In this document: positions 15,529-23,601 of the stretch, in pieces
Layout: each line of letters starts with the position of its first letter
How positions within the stretch are numbered: the first letter of the stretch is position 1
The notes under the pieces: generated by a model
The model's database searches: none
Seen by the model: only the letters and a program-made list of their open reading frames with translations
Told to the model about the DNA's origin: nothing
Assembly (NCBI GenBank): GCA_016929245.1
Contig: JAFGJE010000209.1
Span: 1 to 34,628, forward strand
Source: Phycisphaerae bacterium
Lineage (GTDB): Bacteria; Planctomycetota; Phycisphaerae; SM23-33
DNA: 34,628 nt
Direction: 5' to 3'
Position numbers and translations under genes: made by a program

Positions 15529-17694
15529 ATGAAACAACAGGAGGTAACGGTGTTAACCCCCGGACTGGTGCGGATTCGGTTCGGCGCGACGGCGGGGACA
15601 AACGACTCGGTGAATCCGCTGATTCAATCTCCGCCCCCCTGCCGGGAGGTTCGGAAGAAAAAAACCGCCGGCTATTTGGAGTTAACTACCGATCGGTGGC
15701 GGCTGCACGCCGCCGCTACAGCGACAAATCCTCTCGAGGGAATTTCGCTGGAGCTGGACGGCGTGATCCACACCGATCTGAGAAAACCGGACACGCGGAA
15801 TCTCAGCGGCGTCTTCCGGGGATTGGACACCTGCGACGGCTGGACGTTTTTGGGAAACGACGATCCCGGACAAGTGGTACATACGCAAGAGCTTCCCCCG
15901 GGGCTGCTGAGTCGTCGCGGGTGGTCGCTCGCGAAAGCAACCGCAACCGATCTGACCACCGATCTGACCGTCAAATCGAATGAATATTACCTGTTCATCT
16001 ACGGCAGGGATTATCTCCAGGCGATCCGCGACCTGTATACCCTCACCGGTCGGCCTCCGCTGCTGCCGCGCTGGACGCTGGGGACATGGTATTCCCGCTT
16101 TCAACCGCTCGAACCGAAACACTACCGCGCAGCCGCGAAAGGATTCCGAAGTCGCGGCATGGGGCTGGACGTCGTCGTCGGCGACATGAGCTGGCATGGC
16201 GAAAACTGGTTCAGCCTGGAATACAACACGAAACGATTCCCCGACATGCCGGGCTTTTTGCAATGGGCCAAAGACAACCATCTGCACGTGGTGTTCAACC
16301 ATCATCCGGGCGGCCTGGAAACCCGCGACCCGCGTTTCCCGGAATTCATGAAGCAGTGCGGTTTCGATATGAAAAAAGCGATGCGTGAGGTGGCCGGGAG
16401 CTCCGCTTCGGAACTCACCAAGGCGTATCACTTCGATTATGAAAACCCGAAATATTTTGAAATCTACTGGAATCTCTTCCTGAAACAACTGTTCGAGGAC
16501 GGCGTGGAAATGCACTGGATCGACGGTGACGTGTCGATTCCCATTCTCAAGCTGTATTATGAGTATTCGCAAAGGCACAATCCGAACCGGCGGTCGGCGA
16601 TCCTTTCGCGGCAGAAGGAAGCCAGCCTGCTGAACCACCGATTCCCCATCGCGTTCTCCGGCGACACCCACGTCACCTGGGCTTCGCTGGAAACCAACGT
16701 TGGGCTAACCCTCGCCGGCGCTTCCGAAGGTGTGATGTGGTCGCATGATATCGGCGGGCACTACAAGGGGATTGACGACGAGGAACTCTTCTGCCGATGG
16801 TTGCAATCCGGCGTGTTTTCCAATTTCCTGCGCCTGCACGGTTCGGGCGGCTGGAACTGGGTGGATACCCTCAAGCTGGAACGGCGCCCCTGGAAACGCG
16901 GCAAGACCGCCGACGCCGTCGCCAGACGATACATCCCACTGCGCTACGCGCTGCTGCCGTATATCGAAACCGCCCTGCGCGTGCAGTACGACGAAGGCCT
17001 GCCGCTGACGTGCCCGCTGTATCTGCGACACCCGGAGGAGGAACTCGCGTATCGACTGCGGGAGTCGGAATATTACTTCGGCCCGGACATGATCGTCGCG
17101 CCGATCGTCACCAAAGGCGTCGACGGAATGGCGGATCGCGAAGCCTGGCTGCCGACGGGACAATGGCAGGAATACTTCAGCGGGAAGTTCGTGGAAGGCG
17201 ACAAGGGATTCCGCGCGGAACCCTCCATCCTGGACATGCCGATCTATCTCCGCGCCGGTGCGGTTGTTCCCCTCGCCACCCCGGGCGAGTACACGGGCGC
17301 GCCCGCCGACCGCCTGCGCGTCGTCCCGATAGACAAACCCGGCTCGTACACCAGTCGGCTGTATGAGGACGACGGTGAATCCATGGATTACACCCAAAAT
17401 CGCTTCCGCTGGACGGAATTCCAGTACAAACGAACGAAACAGGAACATCAATTGACCCTCCAGCCCGCCAAGGGCGATTTTGACGGGGCGGCGCCGGCCC
17501 GCGCCTGGGAAATCGAGGTTTGGGGGGGCGCCAAACCGACCCGTATCCGGCACAACGGTAAATCCCTCTGCCCAAAGGCGTGGCGGTACGATCGAAAAAT
17601 CGGAAAACTCACTATCCAATTACCGTTAACGTGTGTCTACAAAAGACAAACGGTTTTTTTCTCCGCTGAAAACCTCCGGCATGACGATAGATAA
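15529..17694 (+). CDS. Glycoside hydrolase family 31 (alpha-glucosidase/alpha-xylosidase type)
   Basis: A 721-residue cytoplasmic enzyme without a signal peptide, hydrolysing alpha-linked sugars with retention. The catalytic barrel starts near LPRWTLGTWYSRF (180-191). The nucleophile is Asp332 in MHWIDGD, where many relatives have WxDMNE, and the acid/base is Asp379 in FSGDTHVTWASL. MWSHDIGGHYKG (Asp407) is another family block, and the C-terminal beta-domains are complete (DMPIYLRAGAVVPLA). Start: ATG 15529 has only a weak AGGA upstream, whereas GTG 15550 has a full AGGAGG 5 nt before it, so the true protein may begin 7 residues later. It is divergent from the sulfonate cluster. Sugar specificity cannot be decided. 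Confidence 0.88.
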   Translation: MKQQEVTVLTPGLVRIRFGATAGTNDSVNPLIQSPPPCREVRKKKTAGYLELTTDRWRLHAAATATNPLEGISLELDGVIHTDLRKPDTRNLSGVFRGLDTCDGWTFLGNDDPGQVVHTQELPPGLLSRRGWSLAKATATDLTTDLTVKSNEYYLFIYGRDYLQAIRDLYTLTGRPPLLPRWTLGTWYSRFQPLEPKHYRAAAKGFRSRGMGLDVVVGDMSWHGENWFSLEYNTKRFPDMPGFLQWAKDNHLHVVFNHHPGGLETRDPRFPEFMKQCGFDMKKAMREVAGSSASELTKAYHFDYENPKYFEIYWNLFLKQLFEDGVEMHWIDGDVSIPILKLYYEYSQRHNPNRRSAILSRQKEASLLNHRFPIAFSGDTHVTWASLETNVGLTLAGASEGVMWSHDIGGHYKGIDDEELFCRWLQSGVFSNFLRLHGSGGWNWVDTLKLERRPWKRGKTADAVARRYIPLRYALLPYIETALRVQYDEGLPLTCPLYLRHPEEELAYRLRESEYYFGPDMIVAPIVTKGVDGMADREAWLPTGQWQEYFSGKFVEGDKGFRAEPSILDMPIYLRAGAVVPLATPGEYTGAPADRLRVVPIDKPGSYTSRLYEDDGESMDYTQNRFRWTEFQYKRTKQEHQLTLQPAKGDFDGAAPARAWEIEVWGGAKPTRIRHNGKSLCPKAWRYDRKIGKLTIQLPLTCVYKRQTVFFSAENLRHDDR
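15539..15552 (+). promoter_or_regulatory. Strong ribosome binding site pointing to a GTG start
   Basis: AGGAGG at 15539-15544 stands 5 nt before GTG 15550, inside the reading frame of the GH31 gene. It is much stronger than anything upstream of ATG 15529 and suggests that translation starts at the GTG. Confidence 0.5.
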
Positions 17695-17734
17695 CCCGGT
17701 TGCTCACAAGCAATTCCATTTCCATGAAATGATC

Positions 17735-17762
17735 TTGCTTTGCCGAAGCAATCGCGTACAAT
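17735..17762 (+). promoter_or_regulatory. Predicted promoter with overlapping palindrome for the HlyD/M50 operon
   Basis: TTGCTT (17735-17740), a 16-nt spacer and TACAAT (17757-17762, 5/6) precede the first adaptor gene by about 45 nt. The -35 box is the left arm of a perfect inverted repeat, TTGCTT TGCCG AAGCAA (17735-17751), which could be a regulator site. Confidence 0.4.
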
Positions 17763-17808
17763 GGACGATTCGTGTCGGTTCGTAAGGGCGGAATACACGA
17801 AGGTTTGC

Positions 17809-18696
17809 ATGAGTATGACACACGAAAAAACCCATCGATTCATCGTTCTTGCTATCATTGTCGCCTTGAGCGGTAGCTGCTTCGCGGCGGAGATCATCGA
17901 GGAGGCGGTCACCAAACCCAGTAAGGACCGAACCATCTCGTTCGTCAAACCGGGCCTGGTGGCGGAAGTGCTGGTCAAGGATGACGATGTCGTCCAGGCG
18001 GGGCAGTCCCTGGCGAAACTCGACAACGAAGCCGAATTAAAACAGCTTGAACAACTCAAAGCCGCCGCGGAAGACACGACGGAAGTGGACGCCGAAATTG
18101 CCCAGTGCAACCATTCCAAGGTGGAACTGGAACTTCAGAAAAAAGCCCTGAAAAACAAGGTCGCCACCGACCTGGACGTGATGCGCGCGGAAACCCAGGT
18201 GAAAATCGCCGAAGCCCGCGTGAAAATCGCCCAATTCAAGAACCGCATGAATCGCCTGCGTTACCAGGAGGCGAAAATCCAGCTCGAACGCATGGAACTG
18301 CGCAGCCCCATCGACGGAATCGTGGACACCGTCGCCATCGACGAAGGCGAAGCCGTCGACACCCAGATGAAACCCGTCATGCGCATCATCAGCATCGACC
18401 CGATGTGGATCGACGTGAATATTCCCACGCGTCAGGCGCGGAAACACCTTCGCAAGGGACAATCCGCCGAAGTGCGATTCGAGGACGACGAAACATCCCG
18501 CACGGGAACCGTCATCAAAGTCTCCTCCGACGCCGACCCCGCCAGTGAAACGGTGCGCGTGCGCGTGGAACTGCCCAACCCCGAAAAACGCGGTACGGGA
18601 GAAACCGTCACCGTGATCTTTACCCCCGCGTCGAATCCTACCGCGGCGAAAGCGAACTCCGCCGCGACAGCCGACGACGCGAAATCCAGTAAGTAA
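17809..18696 (+). CDS. Exported HlyD/RND-type membrane fusion (adaptor) protein
   Basis: A 295-residue protein with an N-terminal signal sequence (about residues 1-27, ending near GSCFAA). It continues with a biotinyl-lipoyl-like half (ISFVKPGLVAEVLVKDDDVV), a long alpha-helical coiled-coil hairpin (about 80-165, rich in Glu/Lys/Ala), and the second lipoyl half LRSPIDGIVDTVAIDEGEAV. A beta-barrel domain follows (MWIDVNIPTRQARKHLRKGQ). This is the order found in periplasmic adaptor proteins of efflux and secretion systems. The tail is Ala/Ser/Lys-rich. Start ATG 17809 has AAGG 7 nt upstream; ATG 17815 is an alternative. It is followed after 13 nt by the DUF3467 gene. No RND pump or ABC transporter is nearby; the partner is presumably encoded by the downstream GAF-HlyD and M50 genes. 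Confidence 0.85.
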   Translation: MSMTHEKTHRFIVLAIIVALSGSCFAAEIIEEAVTKPSKDRTISFVKPGLVAEVLVKDDDVVQAGQSLAKLDNEAELKQLEQLKAAAEDTTEVDAEIAQCNHSKVELELQKKALKNKVATDLDVMRAETQVKIAEARVKIAQFKNRMNRLRYQEAKIQLERMELRSPIDGIVDTVAIDEGEAVDTQMKPVMRIISIDPMWIDVNIPTRQARKHLRKGQSAEVRFEDDETSRTGTVIKVSSDADPASETVRVRVELPNPEKRGTGETVTVIFTPASNPTAAKANSAATADDAKSSK

Positions 18697-18709
18697 GGAG
18701 CATGAAACC

Positions 18710-19069
18710 ATGGCAGAAAAAGCCGACATCCCCGCGGAAGACAAACCCATCGAAGAACAGGCTCGCGAGCAGACCGGACAGCAGGTTCGCCTGCGCATGG
18801 ACGAGCGGAATATGACCACCTCCTACGCCAACGCGTTCCGCACGAACGGGACGGCCGAGGAAGTCATGCTGGACTTCGGAATCAACCTCGTCGCCCCGGG
18901 ACAGGAAAAGGGCACGCCCGAAATCATCTTCCAGGTCAACGACCGCGTGATCCTGAATTATTACTCCGCCAAGCGACTGGCGATCACGCTCAGCCAACTC
19001 ATCCGCCGCCACGAAGATCAGTTCGGCGAACTCGAGCTGGACATGAGCAAACGCCAGAAAAAGGCGTAA
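18710..19069 (+). CDS. DUF3467 family protein
   Basis: A 119-residue cytoplasmic protein. After a charged N-terminal stretch of about 25 residues, the sequence MTTSYANAFRTNGTAEEVML, then DFGINLVAP, then AKRLAITLSQLIRRHEDQFG matches the DUF3467 pattern (YANxF...EEvxLDFG...AKxL...yE..fG). The family has no established biochemical function. A GGAG lies about 10 nt before ATG 18710. It sits between an adaptor gene and a GAF-HlyD gene, 13 nt after the former, so it likely belongs to the same operon and may be a cytoplasmic partner of the envelope machinery. Confidence 0.75.
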   Translation: MAEKADIPAEDKPIEEQAREQTGQQVRLRMDERNMTTSYANAFRTNGTAEEVMLDFGINLVAPGQEKGTPEIIFQVNDRVILNYYSAKRLAITLSQLIRRHEDQFGELELDMSKRQKKA

Positions 19070-19087
19070 GACGGCAGGAATTTCTTT

Positions 19088-19185
19088 ACCACAGAGACAC
19101 GGAGTTCGCGGAGAAAGAGGATTCGTTCGTTACATCCTCCCGATATTTGTTATGATATCCTCCGTGTCCTCCGTGACTCTGTGGT
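19088..19185. repeat. Inverted repeat of the CACAGAG-ACACGGAG type
   Basis: ACCACAGAGACACGGAG (19088-19104) and CTCCGTGACTCTGTGGT (19169-19185) are reverse complements with a single mismatch over 17 bp. The intervening region repeats pieces of the same wording (CGGAGAAAGAGGA, TCCTCCGTGTCC). It lies between the DUF3467 and GAF-HlyD genes and may form a hairpin or attenuator inside the operon. Similar words occur widely between genes of environmental bacteria. Confidence 0.7.
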
Positions 19186-19238
19186 ACGCTTTTTATAGGA
19201 AACGTCCAGATAGTTGATTTTGTAAAGAACGAACCGGA

Positions 19239-21131
19239 ATGGATCAACGAGTTCAATACGACCGACGCCCCGGGGCGCAGGCGACGCCTTCGACCTCCGA
19301 GCTCATCGAACATTTGAGCTGCTTCGCCGGTGCGCCCAACGAGTTTCTTCTGAACCTGCTGGCTGTCCAGTGTCACCTCGCCTCCGCCACCAGCGGCGCG
19401 GTGATTCGCCCGCGCGAGGACGGGCAGGTGCAAATCCTTGCCGCCTTCCCCCCGCTGCCCAAAGACGCCCCCGCCCCGCCGGTCTGGCTCGCCCAGGCCG
19501 TCGAATCCGGACAGGAAATCATGTCCCGCGGCGTCACCGCCGTGCGTCCCCTGCGCCAGGCTGAAGACCTCTACGGCCAACCGGCGACGCGCTGGATGGT
19601 GCTGCTGCCGATCAAGCGGGTCGGTCATGTCGAAGGTCTGGCGGTGTTCGTCATGGAAAACACCGACCAGTCCGCCATCGAAGCCGGGCGTCAGAAACTC
19701 GAACTGACCGTCAGCCTGCTGAGTCTCTACGAAATGCGCCTCCTGCTGCAAAGCCGGGAAGTGGACCTGGAACGCCTCCAGCGGGGAATGGGCGTGTTGT
19801 CGTCCATCAACACCCAGTCGAAATTCGCCGGGGCCGCCATGGCGATGTGCAACGAAATCGCCGCCCGGTGGAACGCCGACCGCGTGGGATACGGCATCCT
19901 CAAGGGACGATACGTGCAGCTCAAGGCCATGAGCCACACCGAAAAGTTCAGCCGCAAGATGAAACTCGTCCAGGAAATCGAAGGCGCGATGGAAGAATGC
20001 CTCGACCAGGACATCGAAGTGTACTACCCGTCCCCCGCCGACGCCACCTACGTCAGCCGGGCCGCCGGAACGCTCTCGAAACACCACGGGCCCGCGTCGG
20101 TCGTGTCCCTGCCGCTGCGAAACAACAACGAACCGGTCGCGGTGCTGACCGTCGAGCGGGCGCCCGACAATCCCGTGAACCTCAGCGAACTGGAAACCCT
20201 TCGCCTTCTGGGCGATCTGGCGACCGCGCGGCTGATGAACCTCCACGAGCGTGACCGCTGGTTCGGCGCGAAAATCGCCGGGGGCGTCCGAAAATTCTTC
20301 TCCTGGCTGCTCGGGGCGAAGCATACCTGGCTGAAACTGATCGCGCTGGGTGTGATCGCCGCGGCGCTGTTCCTGACGCTCGCCAAAGGCGACTACCAGG
20401 CCGAAGCTCCCTGCCTGCTGGAAGCGACCGAGCGGCGCGTCGTTCCCGCGCCGTTCGACGGGTTCCTCAAGGACACCCGCGTCGATCCCAGCGATCCGAA
20501 GAAAAACCAGGTTCAAAAAGGCGGCGTCCTGGGTGAGTTGCACACCACGGAACTCATGCTGGAGCTTCTCGACGCCCGGAAAGAGAAAATCGGATACGAA
20601 ACGCAGGCCAAGGCCGCCCTGGAAGCCGGTAAGATCGGCGAACAGAAAGTCGCCCTCGCCCAGGCCGCCGGCGCCGAGGCGAAAATCCAACTGCTGGAGT
20701 ATCGTCTCGAAAAAGCGAAGCTTCTTTCTCCCGTCGAAGGATACGTGATCGTGGGCGACCTGAAAAAGCAACTCGGCGCGCCGGTCAAAACCGGGGACGT
20801 GCTGTACGAAGTCGCGCCGCTGGATTCCCTGCGGGCCGAACTGAACGTCCCCGAAGACCAGATTCCCGACGTGAAAATCGGGCAACGGGGAGAATTGGCC
20901 GTGGCGGCCAAGCCCGACGAGCGCGTCGGGTTCGTCGTGGAGAAAATCTTCCCCCTGGCGGAAGTGAAGGACCAGCAGAACGTCTTCCGCGTGCAGGTGA
21001 AGCTGGATCGTCGCGTGGACTGGATGCGCCCGGGCATGGAGGGACTGGCGAAAATTCACATCGACAAACGATCCTACGCCTGGATCTGGACGCGCAAACT
21101 GCGAAACTGGATCCGGATGAAATTCTGGTAA
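19239..21131 (+). CDS. Membrane-anchored protein with two GAF-like domains and a HlyD adaptor domain
   Basis: A 630-residue protein. Residues 20-165 and 185-335 look like two GAF-type sensor domains (second one: ADRVGYGILKGRYVQLKAMS, later VVSLPLRNNNEPVAVLTVER). A single membrane segment follows at about 364-382 (TWLKLIALGVIAAALFLTLA). The C-terminal 245 residues form a HlyD-like adaptor: lipoyl half RRVVPAPFDGFLKD, a coiled-coil stretch, then LLSPVEGYVIVGDLK, and a barrel ending VDWMRPGMEGLAKIHIDKRS. The layout would put sensors in the cytoplasm and the adaptor outside, linking a signal to envelope machinery. The stop is 3 nt before the next gene's ATG, so the two are co-translated. The GAF calls are by pattern and are moderately sure. 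Confidence 0.75.
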   Translation: MDQRVQYDRRPGAQATPSTSELIEHLSCFAGAPNEFLLNLLAVQCHLASATSGAVIRPREDGQVQILAAFPPLPKDAPAPPVWLAQAVESGQEIMSRGVTAVRPLRQAEDLYGQPATRWMVLLPIKRVGHVEGLAVFVMENTDQSAIEAGRQKLELTVSLLSLYEMRLLLQSREVDLERLQRGMGVLSSINTQSKFAGAAMAMCNEIAARWNADRVGYGILKGRYVQLKAMSHTEKFSRKMKLVQEIEGAMEECLDQDIEVYYPSPADATYVSRAAGTLSKHHGPASVVSLPLRNNNEPVAVLTVERAPDNPVNLSELETLRLLGDLATARLMNLHERDRWFGAKIAGGVRKFFSWLLGAKHTWLKLIALGVIAAALFLTLAKGDYQAEAPCLLEATERRVVPAPFDGFLKDTRVDPSDPKKNQVQKGGVLGELHTTELMLELLDARKEKIGYETQAKAALEAGKIGEQKVALAQAAGAEAKIQLLEYRLEKAKLLSPVEGYVIVGDLKKQLGAPVKTGDVLYEVAPLDSLRAELNVPEDQIPDVKIGQRGELAVAAKPDERVGFVVEKIFPLAEVKDQQNVFRVQVKLDRRVDWMRPGMEGLAKIHIDKRSYAWIWTRKLRNWIRMKFW

Positions 21132-21134
21132 ACC

Positions 21135-23318
21135 ATGGCGGTTGAACGTCCCACATTCAGTGAATCCTGGTATCGCGTGGTGAATTTGCGTCCGGCGCTG
21201 CGTTCGACGGTGCAGATTTTCCGACAGCATTACCGCGCGCAGATGTGGTGGGTGTTGCAGGATCCGGGAACGAACCAGTTTTTCCGCCTGAACGAGTCGG
21301 CCTACCAGTTCGTGGCGATGCTCGACGGGAAGCGCACCGTCGGGGACGTCTGGTCGGCCTGCAACGAAACCCTCGGCGACGACGCGCCCACCCAGGGCGA
21401 AGTCATCCAGTTGATGGGACAGTTGTATTCCTCCAACCTTCTCCAGGCGGAGCTGCCCCCCGACGCGGAAGGACTGCTGCGACGCTACGAGAAACGGCGC
21501 TTCCGCGAAGTGAAATCCTACATGATGAACCTGCTGTTCATCCGCTTCCCCCTGTTCGACCCGGAAACGTTCCTGGCCCGATGGGTCGGCGTGTTCGGGA
21601 AAGTCTTCACCGTGCCGGCGTTCTTCGTCTGGCTGGCGGTGATCGGTACGGGGTTGTACTTCGTCATCGGGCATTTCCACGAGCTGACGGACCGGGCCGG
21701 GTCGGTGCTCGATCCGTCCAACCTGGTGTTTCTGTACCTGAGTTTCGCGTTCATCAAGCTGTTTCACGAATTCGGGCACGCGTTTTCGTGCAAGAAATTC
21801 GGCCTGGCGACCGGCGGGGGGGAGGTGCACACCATGGGCGTCATGCTGCTGGTGTTCACGCCCATGCCCTACGTGGACGCCTCCAGCGCGTGGGTGCTGC
21901 GCAGCAAGTGGCAGCGGGCGTTCGTCGGCGCCGCGGGGATGTACGTCGAACTGGGTTTGGCGGCCTTGGCGGCCGTCGTCTGGGCGAACACCAGCCCCGG
22001 ACCCGTGCACGCCATTTCCTATAACATGATGTTCATCGCCAGCGTCTCGACGCTGCTGTTCAACGCCAACCCCCTGCTGCGCTACGACGGGTATTACATC
22101 CTCTCGGACCTGCTGGAAATCCCCAACCTCGCCCAGCGCAGCAAGCAGCACCTGTATTACCTCGTGCGGAAATACGTCTACGGCGTCCGTCACGTGCGCA
22201 GCCCCGCCTACGGCGCCGGGGAGCGGTTCTGGTTTCCGATCTACGGCGTCGCCTCGACGATCTACCGCGTGTTCATCTGCGCGGCGATCCTGACGTTCAT
22301 CGCCGATAAATTCTTCCTGCTGGGCACCGCCCTGGCGATCGGGGCCGTCGTCACCTGGGTGCTCGTGCCGCTGGGTAGTTTTCTGCGCTACCTGTTCACG
22401 AACCACGAATTGACCCGCACGCGACCGCGGGCGCTGCTGATGACCGGCCTGACGGCCGCGGCGATCCTGTTCCTCGTCGGCGTGCTCCACAGGCCGATGC
22501 GATACAAGGTCGAAGCGATCGTGGAGCCCAAAACGATGGCCGTCATCTACGCCGAGGAAGACGGGTTCGTCCGCGAAACGCTTCCGACAGGTCAGCAGGT
22601 TCAGCCCGAAGGTCCGCCGCTGGTCGTCTGCTACAATCCGCAACTGCAAGCCAACCTGGAAACGCTCCAGGCCCAGCGGGAGGAACTGGAAGTCAAGAGG
22701 CTCCTGAATCTGCGGGAAGACAAGATCGCCGAAAGCCGATACCTGCGCCATCGCATCGACGCGATGGACCAGCAGATCGACCGCGCGAAAAAGCAGCTGA
22801 CGGCCTTGCGCATCCGCGCCCCCTTCCCCGGCGAGTGGATCTCACCCGACGCGGATCGCCTGCCGGGGATGTACCTGGCCAAGGGCAAACCCGTCGGCGC
22901 GGTGGCGAATTTGTCGGAGATTCGCATCCGCGCGATCGTCGGGCAGAATATCGCGCCGGCGCTGATCGACGAAGCGGGCCCGAATCCCCTGGCCGTGGAA
23001 ATCCGCGTCAAGGGCAGGCCCGACCTGGAATTTAAAGGCAAGGTGGTCTCCTTCCGCCAAGCCGGCACGAAGGACCTGCCCTCCGCGGCGCTGGGTTACA
23101 TGGCCGGCGGGTCCGTCCAAACCGAAACGCAGGATAATAAAGGCACGAAAGCGACCGAACGGCAGTTCGAGTTCGACATCGCCCCCGACCCCGACACGGA
23201 CGTCCGCCTGCTGGCCGGGCAACGCCTGGTCGTGCGCTTCACTCTCCCCGACCGCCCCCTGCTCGTGCAATGGTACATCAAACTCCGCCAACTCGTCATG
23301 AAGCGGTTTAGTATCTGA
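21135..23318 (+). CDS. PqqD-like/site-2 protease (M50)/HlyD-like fusion membrane protein
   Basis: A 727-residue protein with three parts. Residues 35-110 resemble a PqqD/RiPP-recognition winged helix (LQDPGTNQFFRLNESAYQF, then GKRTVGDVW). The central part (about 150-450) is a multi-pass intramembrane metalloprotease: zinc motif HEFGH at 211-215 (FIKLFHEFGHAFSCKK) and third ligand region NANPLLRYDGYY at 310-321. The C-terminal 250 residues form an adaptor-like domain with a coiled coil (LQAQREELEVKRLLNLREDK) and lipoyl-like segments. It starts 3 nt after the GAF-HlyD gene. Similar fusions occur in Planctomycetota and in some peptide export loci. No precursor peptide gene was recognised nearby, so the substrate is unknown. 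Confidence 0.82.
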   Translation: MAVERPTFSESWYRVVNLRPALRSTVQIFRQHYRAQMWWVLQDPGTNQFFRLNESAYQFVAMLDGKRTVGDVWSACNETLGDDAPTQGEVIQLMGQLYSSNLLQAELPPDAEGLLRRYEKRRFREVKSYMMNLLFIRFPLFDPETFLARWVGVFGKVFTVPAFFVWLAVIGTGLYFVIGHFHELTDRAGSVLDPSNLVFLYLSFAFIKLFHEFGHAFSCKKFGLATGGGEVHTMGVMLLVFTPMPYVDASSAWVLRSKWQRAFVGAAGMYVELGLAALAAVVWANTSPGPVHAISYNMMFIASVSTLLFNANPLLRYDGYYILSDLLEIPNLAQRSKQHLYYLVRKYVYGVRHVRSPAYGAGERFWFPIYGVASTIYRVFICAAILTFIADKFFLLGTALAIGAVVTWVLVPLGSFLRYLFTNHELTRTRPRALLMTGLTAAAILFLVGVLHRPMRYKVEAIVEPKTMAVIYAEEDGFVRETLPTGQQVQPEGPPLVVCYNPQLQANLETLQAQREELEVKRLLNLREDKIAESRYLRHRIDAMDQQIDRAKKQLTALRIRAPFPGEWISPDADRLPGMYLAKGKPVGAVANLSEIRIRAIVGQNIAPALIDEAGPNPLAVEIRVKGRPDLEFKGKVVSFRQAGTKDLPSAALGYMAGGSVQTETQDNKGTKATERQFEFDIAPDPDTDVRLLAGQRLVVRFTLPDRPLLVQWYIKLRQLVMKRFSI

Positions 23319-23352
23319 CGTAACTATTCCGGAAGCCCGAAGGGCTGGTCAG

Positions 23353-23534
23353 CGTTTAGCCGGGGCGTGAGCGCAGCGAACCCCCGGATAAAGTGATTCC
23401 ATATCAAGAGTCCCAACGGGACGACAGTGATATGAGGAATGAATATCGATTCCTGACTTGCTGTCGTCCCGTTGGGACTCGAAAAAAAACAGCCATATAC
23501 CGGGGGTTCACTCCGTTCACACCCCGGCTAAACG
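23353..23534. repeat. Nested palindromic element 1
   Basis: The outer arms 23353-23390 and 23497-23534 (CGTTTAGCCGGGG...CCCCCGG-type) are reverse complements at about 34 of 38 positions. The inner arms GAGTCCCAACGGGACGACAG (23408-23427) and 23461-23480 are perfect over 20 bp, and each contains its own small hairpin (GTCCCAACGGGAC). A further hairpin CGTCCCTTCGGGACG lies at 23540-23554. The element sits between two convergent gene ends (M50 gene and xylB) and could also act as a bidirectional terminator. Confidence 0.85.
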
Positions 23535-23601
23535 CTTTCCGTCCCTTCGGGACGAAGAATATAGAACATTCCAACATACGAGAATATGCTTTTTCACCAA
23601 G

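Noticed and set aside
19086-22751. A 1221-codon open frame on the minus strand
   Set aside because: It lies antisense to the GAF-HlyD and M50 genes, whose domains are clear. Its translation is His/Arg/Gln/Gly-rich without any domain, as expected from GC-biased codons read in reverse.
23353-23554. CRISPR array suggested by repeated GTCCC/GGGAC words
   Set aside because: The repeats are inverted and nested, not direct with regular spacers, and no cas gene is nearby.
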